This document shows positions 54,868 through 64,000 of a stretch of 64,000 nt of DNA, piece after piece. Within the stretch, counting starts at the first letter, position 1; each line of letters begins with the position of its first letter. The stretch covers positions 6,416,001 to 6,480,000 of the forward strand of contig OU015649.1 of assembly GCA_907165275.2 (NCBI GenBank), read 5' to 3'. The notes under the pieces were generated by a model. It did not search any database. It saw nothing but the letters and a program-made list of their open reading frames with translations, and was not told the DNA's origin. This DNA comes from Zygaena filipendulae. Lineage: Eukaryota; Arthropoda; Insecta; Lepidoptera; Zygaenidae. A program made the translations under genes and the position numbers.

Positions 54868-55518
54868 GTAAGGCATGGTAGAATGCCTTACTTATGGGTG
54901 CCAAACTTGGACGTTTGATTTAAAAACTAGAAACAAGATCCAGACTACTCAAAGAAGAATGCAACGAAGCTATCTAGGTATAAAATTAAAAGATAAGGGG
55001 AGAAATGTAGACATCCGCAAAAAAACAAAAATAACTGACGCACTAACTTTCTCACAACTTTCTACAGCAAAAATGGAAATGGGAAGGTCACGTGGCTAGG
55101 TACAATGACGATCGATGGACTCAAAGAGTAATAAAATGGTCTGGACCACGTGGCACTAGAGCTAGAGGTCGGCCAAATGTTAGGTGGGCAGACGAACTGG
55201 TGTCAGTAGCAGGCCAAAAATGGCTGGACACTGCTACGGATAGAAGCGAATGGAGTTTCTTGGAGGAGGCTTTTACCCAAAGGGGGTCCATACAGATATA
55301 ACTCCATAAATATATAATTATGTTTCATAATGTGTTAATGTAGTAATGTATCAATGTAATTAAATATTAATTTATGAATGTATGAATGTAATAATGTAAT
55401 AATATTGTAATAATGTAATAATCTAATAATGTAATAATTTAATAATATAATAATAGTATTTGTTATAATTTGTGTGCAATTAAATAAAGCTTTAATATCA
55501 ATATCAATATTAATAATA
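54868..55518 (+). mobile_element. 5'-truncated RTE-type LINE with 16-bp target duplication
   Basis: 650 bp consisting of the C-terminal coding end of an RTE reverse transcriptase, an AT-rich 3' region made of taatgtaa-like words (55335-55450), the sequence gtgcaattaaataaagcttt and an (atatca)n tail. RTE elements usually end in such short tandem tails. The exact duplication on both sides proves a retroposed insertion. Confidence 0.85.
54869..55301 (+). pseudogene. RTE-type reverse transcriptase C-terminus, frameshifted
   Basis: Two overlapping frames together cover the end of an RTE/BovB-like ORF2. The first (from about 54875) has TYGCQTWTFD, KIQTTQRRMQRSYLGIKL and VDIRKKTKITDAL. The second (to TAA at 55299-55301) has KWEGHVARYNDDRW, GRPNVRWADELVSVAG and EWSFLEEAFTQRG. 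A one-base frameshift lies at about 55055-55070. The polymerase core (with YADD) and endonuclease are not present. Confidence 0.85.
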
Positions 55519-55534
55519 TATTCCTAACATTTAA
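55519..55534. repeat. RTE target-site duplication, right copy
   Basis: tattcctaacatttaa follows the tail directly. Confidence 0.85.
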
Positions 55535-55559
55535 ATGCAAACGTGAGTTTCTTCGTTTG

Positions 55560-55783
55560 TTTGTTTAGATAAGGTTCTTATGAAAAAAGTTTGGAGTTCC
55601 TGTAGGAATCTCCGAAACGGGTGGACTGATTTTGATAGGACTTTCAGCTGATGTTATAAGAAGTAAATTGAAAAAAAAATGTGAAAACATCTTTGGTGCA
55701 ATAAAGTATATTGTACCTATTGTATTGTAAATTAGGCTACTTTGGAGTTCCTTCGGGAATTCCGAAACTCATACAGCTAGCAC
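55560..55783 (-). repeat. CCGCGG-head repeat, gataggactttcagctg subfamily
   Basis: ggtggactgattttgatagg, actttcagctgatgttataa, then attaggctactttggagttc and ttcgggaattccgaaactca, ending tacagctagc. This is the uninterrupted relative of the repeat split by a MITE at 7320-7566. Confidence 0.55.
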
Positions 55784-56527
55784 CACTAGATCCTATAAAG
55801 GAAAATATACTGTATGGTAACCAATATTGGTGTGGGTCTAAATACCCCAATCTCAATACGAAGTATGATAGCAAGATATAAGCATCCTGTACAGTCAACT
55901 ATAAGGCACCCTTCTAAACTACTCGACTATGCAGGCGTCCCATGCATCATGCATTACGTACATTGGCTACAAATCTCCATTAAAACCGCACGTAGCTAAC
56001 ATTTTGGTATGCACTGGTTAAGCATTGTCAATCGTAAATTAAGCCAGAGGAAATGTCGCGTTGGGTTATCTATTTGTCGAAAAACGTCTCGGTCACAAAT
56101 AGAGTTTACGACGCGTCTTGGAGCACATCGTTCCCGTCGTAAATCGTCGAGGGTGAAGCCTGAAGTCCGCCTAGGTCACCGGCCTGCGTGACTGACGCAC
56201 ATACAAGCATCGTCGGAAACTGCCTTCTAAGCCACGGGGCCCTTACATTAAGTATCACTGATGACTAACTAAACGTAGGTACAAGTAATAAAATAGGTAC
56301 GAGTATACTCATCTGTTTTAACTGGGCAAAGGATTTAGCAATAATTTCGATCTTATTACTTTCATGGAGGGAAAATTTTTGGGTGTTGACTTTGGCCTCT
56401 TAAACTTGAACGCCTGAGGTCATTAATGCAAAGGTAGCGCGGCGCTTTGTCGTGTAATTTCAAACATGATAATTAATTGAGACTTTTTGTATAAAAATAT
56501 AGCACGTTTGAAGTATCTTTATTGATC
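55784..56527. other. Unannotated, with a CpG-rich patch
   Basis: A CpG-rich patch at about 56055-56195 (aaacgtctcggtcacaaata, ttacgacgcgtcttggagca) is covered by a 60-codon ORF without motif. Nothing recognised. Confidence 0.35.
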
Positions 56528-56612
56528 ACAAACATACACCCTTACACACACTTACACGCACATTCGCACATGCACGCGCGCAAACACACATACACACACA
56601 AACACACACACA

Positions 56613-56656
<44 letters not shown>

Positions 56657-56689
56657 AACTCACACACAAACACACACAGCCATACAAAC
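56528..56689. repeat. (CA)n microsatellite
   Basis: An impure then long pure CA run (purest at about 56594-56650). The 77-codon ORF of alternating His/Thr across it is only the translation of the microsatellite. Confidence 0.9.
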
Positions 56690-57059
56690 ATCTACGATTT
56701 ATATTTTATTTATGTTTTATTTTATTTTTTAAACTTCTTTATTTTAAATGTATAAAACTGTTTCTTATTCTTAGGTAATAAGGTTAGCTGAACAAAGAGG
56801 ATACCTACTGTTTAATATATAATTGTAATTAGCTATAGAAGAGCGGGGTCTCCTAACACAGGTATTGTTATACTTAAAAGGAGACCCCAGTCATGTTCTA
56901 GTTTACTTTAAAGTTACCTATTGAATAAACTTATTTAAACTTATTTAGTGTGCATAATTTGGACTTGATTCTTATTTGAATCTTATTTTTATGTCAGAAT
57001 CTGTACTCAGTTTGTCTGTTAACTTTTCACACCACGCTGAAAAAAATTCTATAAAATTT
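56690..57059. other. No feature recognised
   Basis: Contains a palindromic pair gcggggtctccta and taaaaggagacccc near 56845-56888 (about 14-bp arms). No gene. Confidence 0.4.
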
Positions 57060-57454
57060 AGCTAGGATAGGTTTCTGTACCCCTGACAACGTGCATGCCA
57101 AATTTCATCCAAATCCGTTCAGCCGTTTTTGCGTGATTGAGTAAATATATATGCGAGGATAAGAGCTCGAAAGCGCATTTTCATCCGACTTGCTTCAAAT
57201 TTATCGTCACTGCTCAGCTCCAATGTGTCTTAGCGTTATGTTATATAGCCTATAACCTGCCCAGGAGTATGGACTTCAATCGTACCAAGTTTGGTTAAAA
57301 TCCCTTGAGTAGTTTTTGACCCATGCGTGCACATACAGACAGACAGACAGACAAAAAATTTCACCATCGATCACCATTCATCCTCCAATATTAATTTTGA
57401 ATATATATTCAATGTACAGAATTGACCTCTCTTCAGTTTTATTATAAGTATAGA
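57060..57454 (+). repeat. Composite repeat tail (partner of 30991-31470)
   Basis: tttctgtacccctgacaacg, aaatccgttcagccgttttt, gagctcgaaagcgcattttc, ttatatagcctataacctgc, agtagtttttgacccatgcg, a (CAGA)n run and ccaatattaattttgaatat. It matches the 31-kb copy in reverse over about 390 bp with few differences. The CCGCGG head is missing. Confidence 0.7.
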
Positions 57455-58813
57455 TAAAAACATTGTTTAAAATACAGAAAAATCATTTTAATTTAGTGGT
57501 TTAGGTCTAAGTTCTTTTAGATATGACAAAGTTGTGGTTTTTGATTTGGGAAACATGAATGTTTTAAAATATTGTAGAGTCAGTCAGTAAATAGGTATTT
57601 AGTAAAATAAATCTGCTTGGTTTTGTAGTTATCCTGATTATGGTATAGAATTGCAAATGAAGAACACCCCCAAGCTCGGTTAGATTGAACCGAACGAAAG
57701 ACGAACGAAGAAATGTGTGTTTTACTATGTATAGGTACGTATTTAACCCGTTCGTAAATAAACTTGCAATTCACGTGAATTGCAAGTTTCGAGTCGAGTC
57801 TTGCATTTAATGTAATGTTGGCTACTGCAATGATGTTGGTTGTTATGATTTTTGGGTCCCTAGTTAACGATCGATACGAAAACTTTGTCAAAACTTTGTC
57901 GAGACTGCTCGCCATTTATGTGTCGTATCTACCGATATTTTAACGGTTGTGCGTGTGCGTTTACCCGATGGAGGGGCACGTCATTTTAGTTTAGATAAGC
58001 TCTACCTGCCTACCTATAGGTATGCCTATAGGTATACCGTATACTTACCACATTAGATAAAGTTCCACTTTGAACTATTAATTAGACGCTAACAAATTAC
58101 CCAATTCGAAAGATTTATAGATGTTAAAAATTAATCCTAAGTGGTCATAGTTGAAAATAATAATATTTAACCCTAAACTTTATTTAGTGAATCAATAAAT
58201 GAATGTAGTATTTATAATGAACAATAATTTTATTTAATTCTCAACTACACCTATGGTCTCTAGATAAAATAATGATTTGCAAAGAATGGCAAGTACCTAC
58301 CTATTAATTAGTTTATGGCATTGATTTAAAAATATATAATATTATTGTTCTATGGTTAGGTCATTGTCACGAAATATTGTTCACAAATCTCAAAGTAACG
58401 TCTCGTAATTTTATATTTGTTAACAAATATATGGTTCAACCTCTTCGGTAAAAGTCAAGTAAGTAGGTATAATGTAAAACAGCTCGTTACACTCATCTCA
58501 TATCACTTACTTTAACGAGTGGATTTAAAATATTTACCTTATAGCTCGGTAGGCGGGCGTCTGTGACCGGTAGCGTTTCTGCGACCATGTTACGTGGATC
58601 TAAGCAAAATGTAAATATTCCTCACTCTGCTCACTTTGGTTGTATTTGTTAAAGTCAGCAGAAAATAAAGTACGGAATCACAAATTTTATTCGGGCGTGA
58701 CTCTTGATACCTACTGCTATAAAAATAAAACCAAATATGTAAATGGTTTCACTTACGGAGAGTTGCTATAAAACATTTGAAATGTTATTGTTCATCGCTG
58801 AAGATTTCACGTT
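57455..58813. other. Unannotated; one perfect 30-bp palindrome
   Basis: A 111-codon minus-strand ORF (57580-57915) has no motif. Inside it lies a perfect palindrome at 57760-57789 (arm aaacttgcaattcac). Nothing else recognised. Confidence 0.4.
57760..57789. promoter_or_regulatory. 30-bp perfect palindrome centred on CACGTG
   Basis: The arm aaacttgcaattcac is followed without a loop by its exact complement. The centre is a canonical E-box (CACGTG) within TTCACGTGAA, the core bound by bHLH dimers. A regulatory role is only a possibility. Confidence 0.35.
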
Positions 58814-58870
58814 TATAATAATAACAATCCACTTCACAACTGCACACAGATATACCTACTTGATCCCACA
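58814..58870 (-). repeat. SINE-like 3' end, diverged
   Basis: On the minus strand: gtgtgggatcaagtaggtat, atctgtgtgcagttgtgaag, then tggattgttattatt. Matches the copy at 17946. Confidence 0.5.
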
Positions 58871-59084
58871 CCTTTCTCGTTCCATTTTTAATTTGATTTG
58901 GTTTGGTTTTGGTTGGTAATTTAGTGAAATTTGTTCATTGATTCTTTGGTGCCGCCAACTCAAATTACTTAGAAGTACTTATGAACTAAAAGATTTTATT
59001 ATTTTTTGCTTTTCAGTTTTTTCAGTGGTTTAATTTTTCTATTAAAAAGTTTTAATTTAATTGCCATTATATACATATATAGAT

Positions 59085-59395
59085 AGACTAACTGTCCCGC
59101 GCGGTTTCACCCGCGATAATTTCGAAGTTCCCGCGGAATTGTTCCATACTAACTTTTCAACCCCTTTTCATCCCCTTAGGGGTTGAATTTTCAAAAATCC
59201 ATTCTTATGGGATGCCTACGTCATACAAAGAACACACCCTCCAAGTTTCAGGTCTCTACGATCAGGGGTTTGGGCTGGCGTTGATCCATCAGTCATTCAG
59301 GACAAAAGATTTTATATATATAGATAGATTTAGGCTGTGCGTTGATCCATCAGTCATTCAGGAGAAAGCATTTTATATGTATAGATAGATAGATG
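59085..59395 (+). repeat. CCGCGG-head repeat with duplicated tail
   Basis: tgtcccgcgcggtttcaccc, cgaagttcccgcggaattgt, then ttttcaaccccttttcatcc, ccttaggggttgaattttca (a further hairpin), and a tail unit (gcgttgatccatcagtcatt..tttatatatatagatag) present twice in tandem with 58-60 bp spacing. A separate subfamily from the other copies. Confidence 0.6.
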
Positions 59396-60805
59396 AAATA
59401 TAGACAGAAGGTGCATTCTATTAATTTTTTTTATCAAGTACCTAGGTATAACTTGGAAATTCAACATTTTATGTATATCCTTCCCTACTAACTACGGGAC
59501 CCACCTCTGTGTGGATTGAAATCCTTGATGAAAATAAACTTGGTTGGTGTTGTTTCATTAATTTCCAGCTGGGTCATTCTTCACAGTATTTTAACTTATC
59601 TAGTTTAACGAGCATTTTAAGCAACTGTAAAATTAAACTGAAAAAGTCCTATGAACTTTAATTTTTGTTTGTCTCGGTTATATTCAATCAATAGGTACGT
59701 GTAGAGTAACAAAGTTTATGTTATCGACTCGTGTCACCTGTTTCCTCCATTTAGTCCTGAGTCCTGACAAATAGCGAGTAGTTGCTAGTTTGCTACCATT
59801 CGTCAGATCCCAACAATACCTCATGAATGGGAACTGCGGGGTCGCATTTTGGAATGATTGTTTGTCGAGTCACCAATTTTTTATTTTTTGATAAACACAA
59901 TTTCTAACGCTACAATATTGATAAAAAATATTTCTTATCAATCATGTAGCATAAATACCACTGATAAACACTACATAAATATTCAAATATTATATCGATT
60001 TAATCATTATTACATACAAATACATGGGTGTTATATTGAACAAGGGACTCATTCAAATTATTAATAACTGATCCCCATGTGTAACTTTAAAAAATAGAAA
60101 TAAAATAATTACCGATAAATAATAGATACAAAAAAAAAACTATTTAAAAGAGCACCTTTTGAAATTTGAATGACAAAAAATACGCACAAATAAAAAAAAA
60201 TCCTTTTTTTACTGACACAAAAATTAATGAAGGGACCGATATCTTCGATTCCCGCCTAAAACTCAAATATCTAATTATCTACCTAAACAGAATTTTGCCA
60301 GAAATTAAGCAGAAATGAACGTCAGTTTTCTTTCTTTGTGTTCTGATGGAAGTTTATCGTTTTATTATACCTAGGTACAAATTTCCACAGAGCATCCCAT
60401 TAAAATCCTACTATGAAGAGTTGCTTCCAGAAGTGAGCCGAGCCGCAGCAGAATGCCGATGGATTTCAATATAAATAACTTCAAAAAAGAAAAACCTTAT
60501 ACATGCCTTTCTCGAAAGGAGTTTTTACCGAAAAAATAATAATTATCTACTTAACTGTAGCTGCAAAAGATTTCTAGGTAGTTTCCGAGGTGATTGACAA
60601 CCCATCTGGCTGAGTACGGGGCCAGCGCAGGCGGTGCGGACTGTGGTGTGTTGCGATGCGGACGCTGCCGGGTAGGCATCGGAAACAATGCCCAACCGCC
60701 GGATGCAGCCGTAATTGGCGGCTTCCACTTCCGCTATGAACTTGACTGAGCCAATACTATTTTTATACAACTTCACGTAGGTACCTAATACAATCATATT
60801 TTTCT
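59396..60805. other. Unannotated, with a GC-rich patch
   Basis: A GC-rich patch at about 60590-60750 (gcgcaggcggtgcggactgt, cggacgctgccgggtaggca) is covered by an 84-codon minus-strand ORF without recognisable motif. A 68-codon ORF at 59858-60064 also lacks motifs. Confidence 0.35.
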
Positions 60806-60980
60806 GCTTCCCCGTGTCGGAGTGTCCGCAGGAATACGTAGCCTATGTTACTCACGGATACTGTAGGTATGTAGCAATCTAATCGTGAAGGAATTTTGTA
60901 AACCAGTCTAGTGGTTTTTGAGTTAAATCGTAACAAACAAACAAAAATACAAATCTTTCCTCTTTAAATATTCTAGGCAC
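60806..60980 (+). repeat. CCGCGG-head repeat, diverged
   Basis: tgcttccccgtgtcggagtg, ccgcaggaatacgtagccta, gtctagtggtttttgagtta, ending aaatctttcctctttaaata. The head is badly decayed. Confidence 0.45.
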
Positions 60981-61699
60981 GATATCAATTTTTTTTTATT
61001 TCTCGTTCGTCGTATATACCTGCAAATAAATTAAATTTATACCTATAATATACTTAAACCAAAATAGAAGTATTTCGATATTAGAAACTGCCTTCCGTTG
61101 AGCTCAGAGGTTGTCGGCATGCAATTTTAATAACACGAATACCAAATCATTAAACCGACTTCAAAAAGGACAAGTTTCTATTGATAGCCTATGTGTAGAT
61201 TTTTTTTAAATTGTGAAGAGTTTATGTCGAATTGTTGAATTTTAAGAAGTGATAATATAGGTAAGTATATACGAATCTATTTGTGACGCAAATCTATTTG
61301 AAACAAGCGCCTGCGACTTATACTAGAGGGTAAAATAAAAGAAACCATTTACGCCTGAATATATTTCTCTACCAATTTGTAAGAGTTTGCAAAAGAAATT
61401 ATGATTACGATATTATGTACCCGTATGAAAAGCTATTCTATCGCCAAGTATCTAAATGTGGATACCCCGAAAAAATGTTGTTATTCCCAAAGAAAAATGT
61501 CAAAAACCGTCATAGTTTTTAGTAAGAAGAAAATATCTAATTATGATCTCTGACAAAATAAAAACTAAAGACGGAACGCGTAGAACAAACAAGTGAAGCC
61601 AAGAAAAAGACACCATCGCCGTGCACGTACACAGAAACACTCACACACTTACAAGAAAAAGACATCATAAATCCTAAGTAAATTTTGCAAATCTATACA
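60981..61699. other. No feature recognised
   Basis: A taaaccgacttcaaaaagga word at about 61152 resembles the starts of family-3 MITEs and the 11.8-kb repeat. Otherwise nothing. Confidence 0.4.
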
Positions 61700-61782
61700 C
61701 TTTCCTAATCACCACATGCATACGCAACCAGCTTCACTTCGTTGTACGAGACGTTCCGTCTTTCGTTTTTTTTGGTCTGAGA
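61700..61782 (+). repeat. Fragment shared with 17079-17157
   Basis: tttcctaatcaccacatgca, tacgcaaccagcttcacttc, gttgtacgagacgttccgtc, then tttcg and tttggtctga. An 83-codon minus-strand ORF at 61734-61985 overlaps it and is not a gene. Confidence 0.6.
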
Positions 61783-62165
61783 TTATGATTGCGTGTATCA
61801 GTCTGTACACGCTCATGATTTTCTTTTGTAAAGTTTACCCCTTTCGGGAAAGACAAAGGAAACTTAATCCATACAGCCAACAGTATTAACCACGATATAC
61901 TAATTTGTAAAACAAAAACACAAAACTGACGCCCATTTCTGCTGAAGTAAAACTTATTTGGAGAAAAAAAATGGGTGAGTGTCATGGAACAATTGGAACA
62001 CTCGGTTGGAACAAAGTTCTTTTCGCAGTAGGTATATTATTGATTAACATATACAATTAAATGAATAAAATAGCGTCTAAGAGCAATTAAATGATATTTT
62101 TTAAGTATATGAACCAATAACAAGAGTTATTAATTATTAATCAAAAAAATGTTAGCCATGAAGCC
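61783..62165. other. No feature recognised
   Basis: AT-rich DNA without ORF or repeat of note. Confidence 0.4.
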
Positions 62166-62670
62166 ATTACTAGGGTAGGCTTCTTGAAATATATTGAATA
62201 TATCGAGATTTTTAGTTGATATATTTTGATCCGATATATCGATATATCCATACAAGATATTCAATATCGAAAAGTGTATCAAAAAATGATATATTTTTTT
62301 TATTTATGTAACTAAGGTCACTAGTTTGCTTGATGAAATGACTTTGAAAAATATTTGTCAGAAAATAGATTTTTAGTTTTTGATATATTTGTAATTATTG
62401 CCAAAATAAAAAGGAATGCTGATAAATATACCTTCATTTTTATTGAGATTTTTCCACATCGAAATAATTTACATTTTGTATAAAAATTACTATTGCTAAT
62501 ATTGAGTTAAATACACTATTATTTTAAAAACGCAAACTATTTTGAAAATTTGACCGATACTACGATATTTTTTCCTCGAAATATCGACGTCGTCGATATT
62601 GATTTTTTAATAAATATCGGTACATCGATATACTTGTTGATATTTTTTTTCACTTCCGACATCCCACTCA
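62166..62670. mobile_element. Possible hAT-like MITE with ATATCGATAT subterminal words
   Basis: Both ends are dense in gatatatcgatata and aatatcg words (62190-62290 and 62550-62655), with a plain AT-rich centre. The outer ends gggtaggcttcttgaaa and, inverted, gggatgtcggaagtgaaa are similar. This pattern is seen in hAT-derived elements, but no 8-bp target duplication was found, so the call is tentative. Confidence 0.35.
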
Positions 62671-62865
62671 GGGTCGCCGAGGGTGAGGCAAAAATAAAAC
62701 ACTATTTATCACCAAAAAATGGCGTCGTGACGGAAAATTTTTAGTGCAGTTTTTCGCCTAGCCTGCCATTTACCAAGCCCGGACTGCCGGCCGTACCGTG
62801 CGATAAGGAACTTCGTTCCATAAACGATAAAAGGTTCGGTTAGTTTGTTATTAACCACGACATAC

Positions 62866-62935
62866 GTGATGTGACAGGACTTTATATCCTGAAATTTCCG
62901 TGAAAACTCCGAATCTAAAGAGAACTGCTAGTAAC
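62866..62935 (-). repeat. CCGCGG-head repeat, decayed head
   Basis: atcctgaaatttccgtgaaa, actccgaatc and gaactgctagtaac resemble the head. The GC palindromes are lost. Confidence 0.35.
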
Positions 62936-63348
62936 TTTAATAAATAATAAGCAGTATTTTAATTAATATTAATAGGTTACTATATTAGGTTACGATCAAA
63001 AAGAAGCCGTAATGTGAGAAAATATCGATTCAAATTCGTTTGAAAACTAACGATTAATGATATGACGATCCCTCCAGAAACGCGTAAGTGAGCACTCAAG
63101 ATAGCGTCCTCCAGAGATTGCAGTCAAAGGTGTTGTAAAAAAAAGTTATTCGTTTTTCTGAAGGATATGCCTTGAATAAGATAATGGAATAACCCTTATA
63201 TTAGAATACTTAAGTTCCAACATGACATGACAGTGTTTTTTTTTCATATTTAAGATGTTAGATCTTATTGTAAAACTACGATTCCGAGAAATTTTTCACT
63301 CTTCTCAGAGAAATTGTAATTAGTGACTTATTTCAAGCTTAGATATAG
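62936..63348. other. No feature recognised
   Basis: No ORF, repeat or inverted repeat of note. Confidence 0.4.
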
Positions 63349-63388
63349 CTTAGTGTGGGATCAAGTAGATCTGTGTGTTGTGAAGTGG

Positions 63389-63427
<39 letters not shown>
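63349..63427 (+). repeat. SINE-like 3' end with long (ATT)n tail
   Basis: gcttagtgtgggatcaagta, gatctgtgtgttgtgaagtg, then about 13 ATT units (63389-63427). It is followed by a second retroposon-like end at 63455-63478 (gacataaataaattctgatt and ttctga repeats), suggesting insertion in an older LINE end. Confidence 0.7.
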
Positions 63428-63509
63428 TCAAGAGTTCTTATATTTTAACCTATTTGACATAAATAAATTCTGATTCTGATTCTGAGATAATTTTCCTTAT
63501 ACCTACTGT

Positions 63510-63960
63510 CCTTTTTTACGCGGTTTCACCCGCATAAATTTTGGATTTCCCCCGGGAATTTCTGGATAAAAGTACCTTATGTACTTTTTTGTACTCCACA
63601 CAACATATATACATACATACATATATATGCAAAATTACATTGGTTGGTTAAGTAGTTAAGTTGTGAAAGTTTAAAAACAAGCAAACTCTCATTTGGACAT
63701 AGATAAGCAATAGTGTGTTAACCCACACTGGAGAAATTTTGAGTAAATCGTGTTTTAAAAGTATAGCGCCATTTTGTGTCAACATTTTTTATGTTCAATA
63801 TTTAGTTACATATTTAAACAATGTAATAAGGTAAACGCATAATTAAAAAACGTTCCCTATCTCTCAATAAATCGTTCTGAATCAAAAACTAAAGTTTGTG
63901 GGTTAACATGTTATTGCTTATCTGCGCCCATTTATAATATTAGCTATAGGATACGATTAG
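63510..63960 (+). repeat. CCGCGG-head repeat carrying a 235-bp MITE (second case)
   Basis: Head acgcggtttcacccgcataa, tttcccccgggaatttctgg; tail ttaagttgtgaaagtttaaa, caaactctcattt, then resumption at 63930 with atttataatattag. The interruption is MITE family 4, copy 2, in the same position as at 19.8 kb. Confidence 0.7.
63695..63929 (-). mobile_element. MITE family 4, copy 2 (235 bp, reversed)
   Basis: It begins ggacatagataagcaatagt and ends ttattgcttatctgcgccc, flanked by ATTT at 63691-63694 and 63930-63933. The internal sequence is the reverse complement of copy 1 at 19791-20025 with about a dozen substitutions and no length change overall. Confidence 0.8.
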
Positions 63961-64000
63961 GATATTTTTTTTACTAAAAAAAATTTCACATTTCAATTCC
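63961..64000. other. Window end, nothing recognised
   Basis: AT-rich sequence cut by the window edge. Confidence 0.4.

Noticed and set aside
56522..56755. 77-codon His/Thr-rich ORF
   Set aside because: It is the translation of a CA microsatellite.
57580..57915. 111-codon minus-strand ORF
   Set aside because: No motif, AT-rich codon content, and it contains a perfect palindrome; likely chance.

Overview
This 64-kb window looks like gene-poor, AT-rich nuclear DNA from an insect, most likely a moth or butterfly. The inference rests on repeats: a dispersed family headed by a GC-rich core (ctagctgt..ccgcggtttcacccgcgg..cccgcgggaattcc) occurs about 30 times, and it is accompanied by LINE 3' ends, tRNA-like SINE pieces and TAA-flanked MITEs of the kind common in Lepidoptera. 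The species cannot be named. No prokaryotic signature (operon, Shine-Dalgarno site, CRISPR, IS element) is visible, and no rRNA or complete tRNA gene was found.

Only two long open reading frames are convincing, and both belong to transposons. At 14685-16235 lies a Tc1-type DNA transposon with 27-bp perfect terminal inverted repeats, TA target duplications and an uninterrupted DD34E transposase. At 26979-28998 lies a 2.0-kb non-LTR element with a target-site duplication, a poly(A) tail and an intact 506-residue ORF1 (RRM-like region plus three zinc knuckles). Its ORF2 is reduced to a 46-codon stub, so it resembles a half-LINE. Three 5'-truncated LINE ends carry reverse-transcriptase C-termini: Jockey-like at 24004-24556, Jockey/CR1-like at 52736-53236, and RTE-like at 54868-55518 with a 16-bp target duplication.

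The rest is layered non-autonomous DNA: several MITE families (328-bp TIR elements with CRE-like palindromes; TAA-flanked hairpin elements; a 235-bp element found twice at the same site of the same host repeat; long-armed palindromes around 12.7, 34.2, 38.4 and 49.5 kb; a 138-bp Harbinger-like element at 46.5 kb), a 136-bp tandem array at 42.4-43.1 kb, and microsatellites. Several insertions are nested, which gives a relative order of events.

No host gene can be assigned. One GC-rich minus-strand ORF (35310-35570) could be a terminal exon, and a few CpG-rich blocks (5.7, 16.6, 20.7, 35.0, 44.1, 53.5, 60.6 kb) might be regulatory or exonic, but nothing in them is recognisable. The window is best read as an intergenic or long-intron region shaped by repeated transposon insertion.
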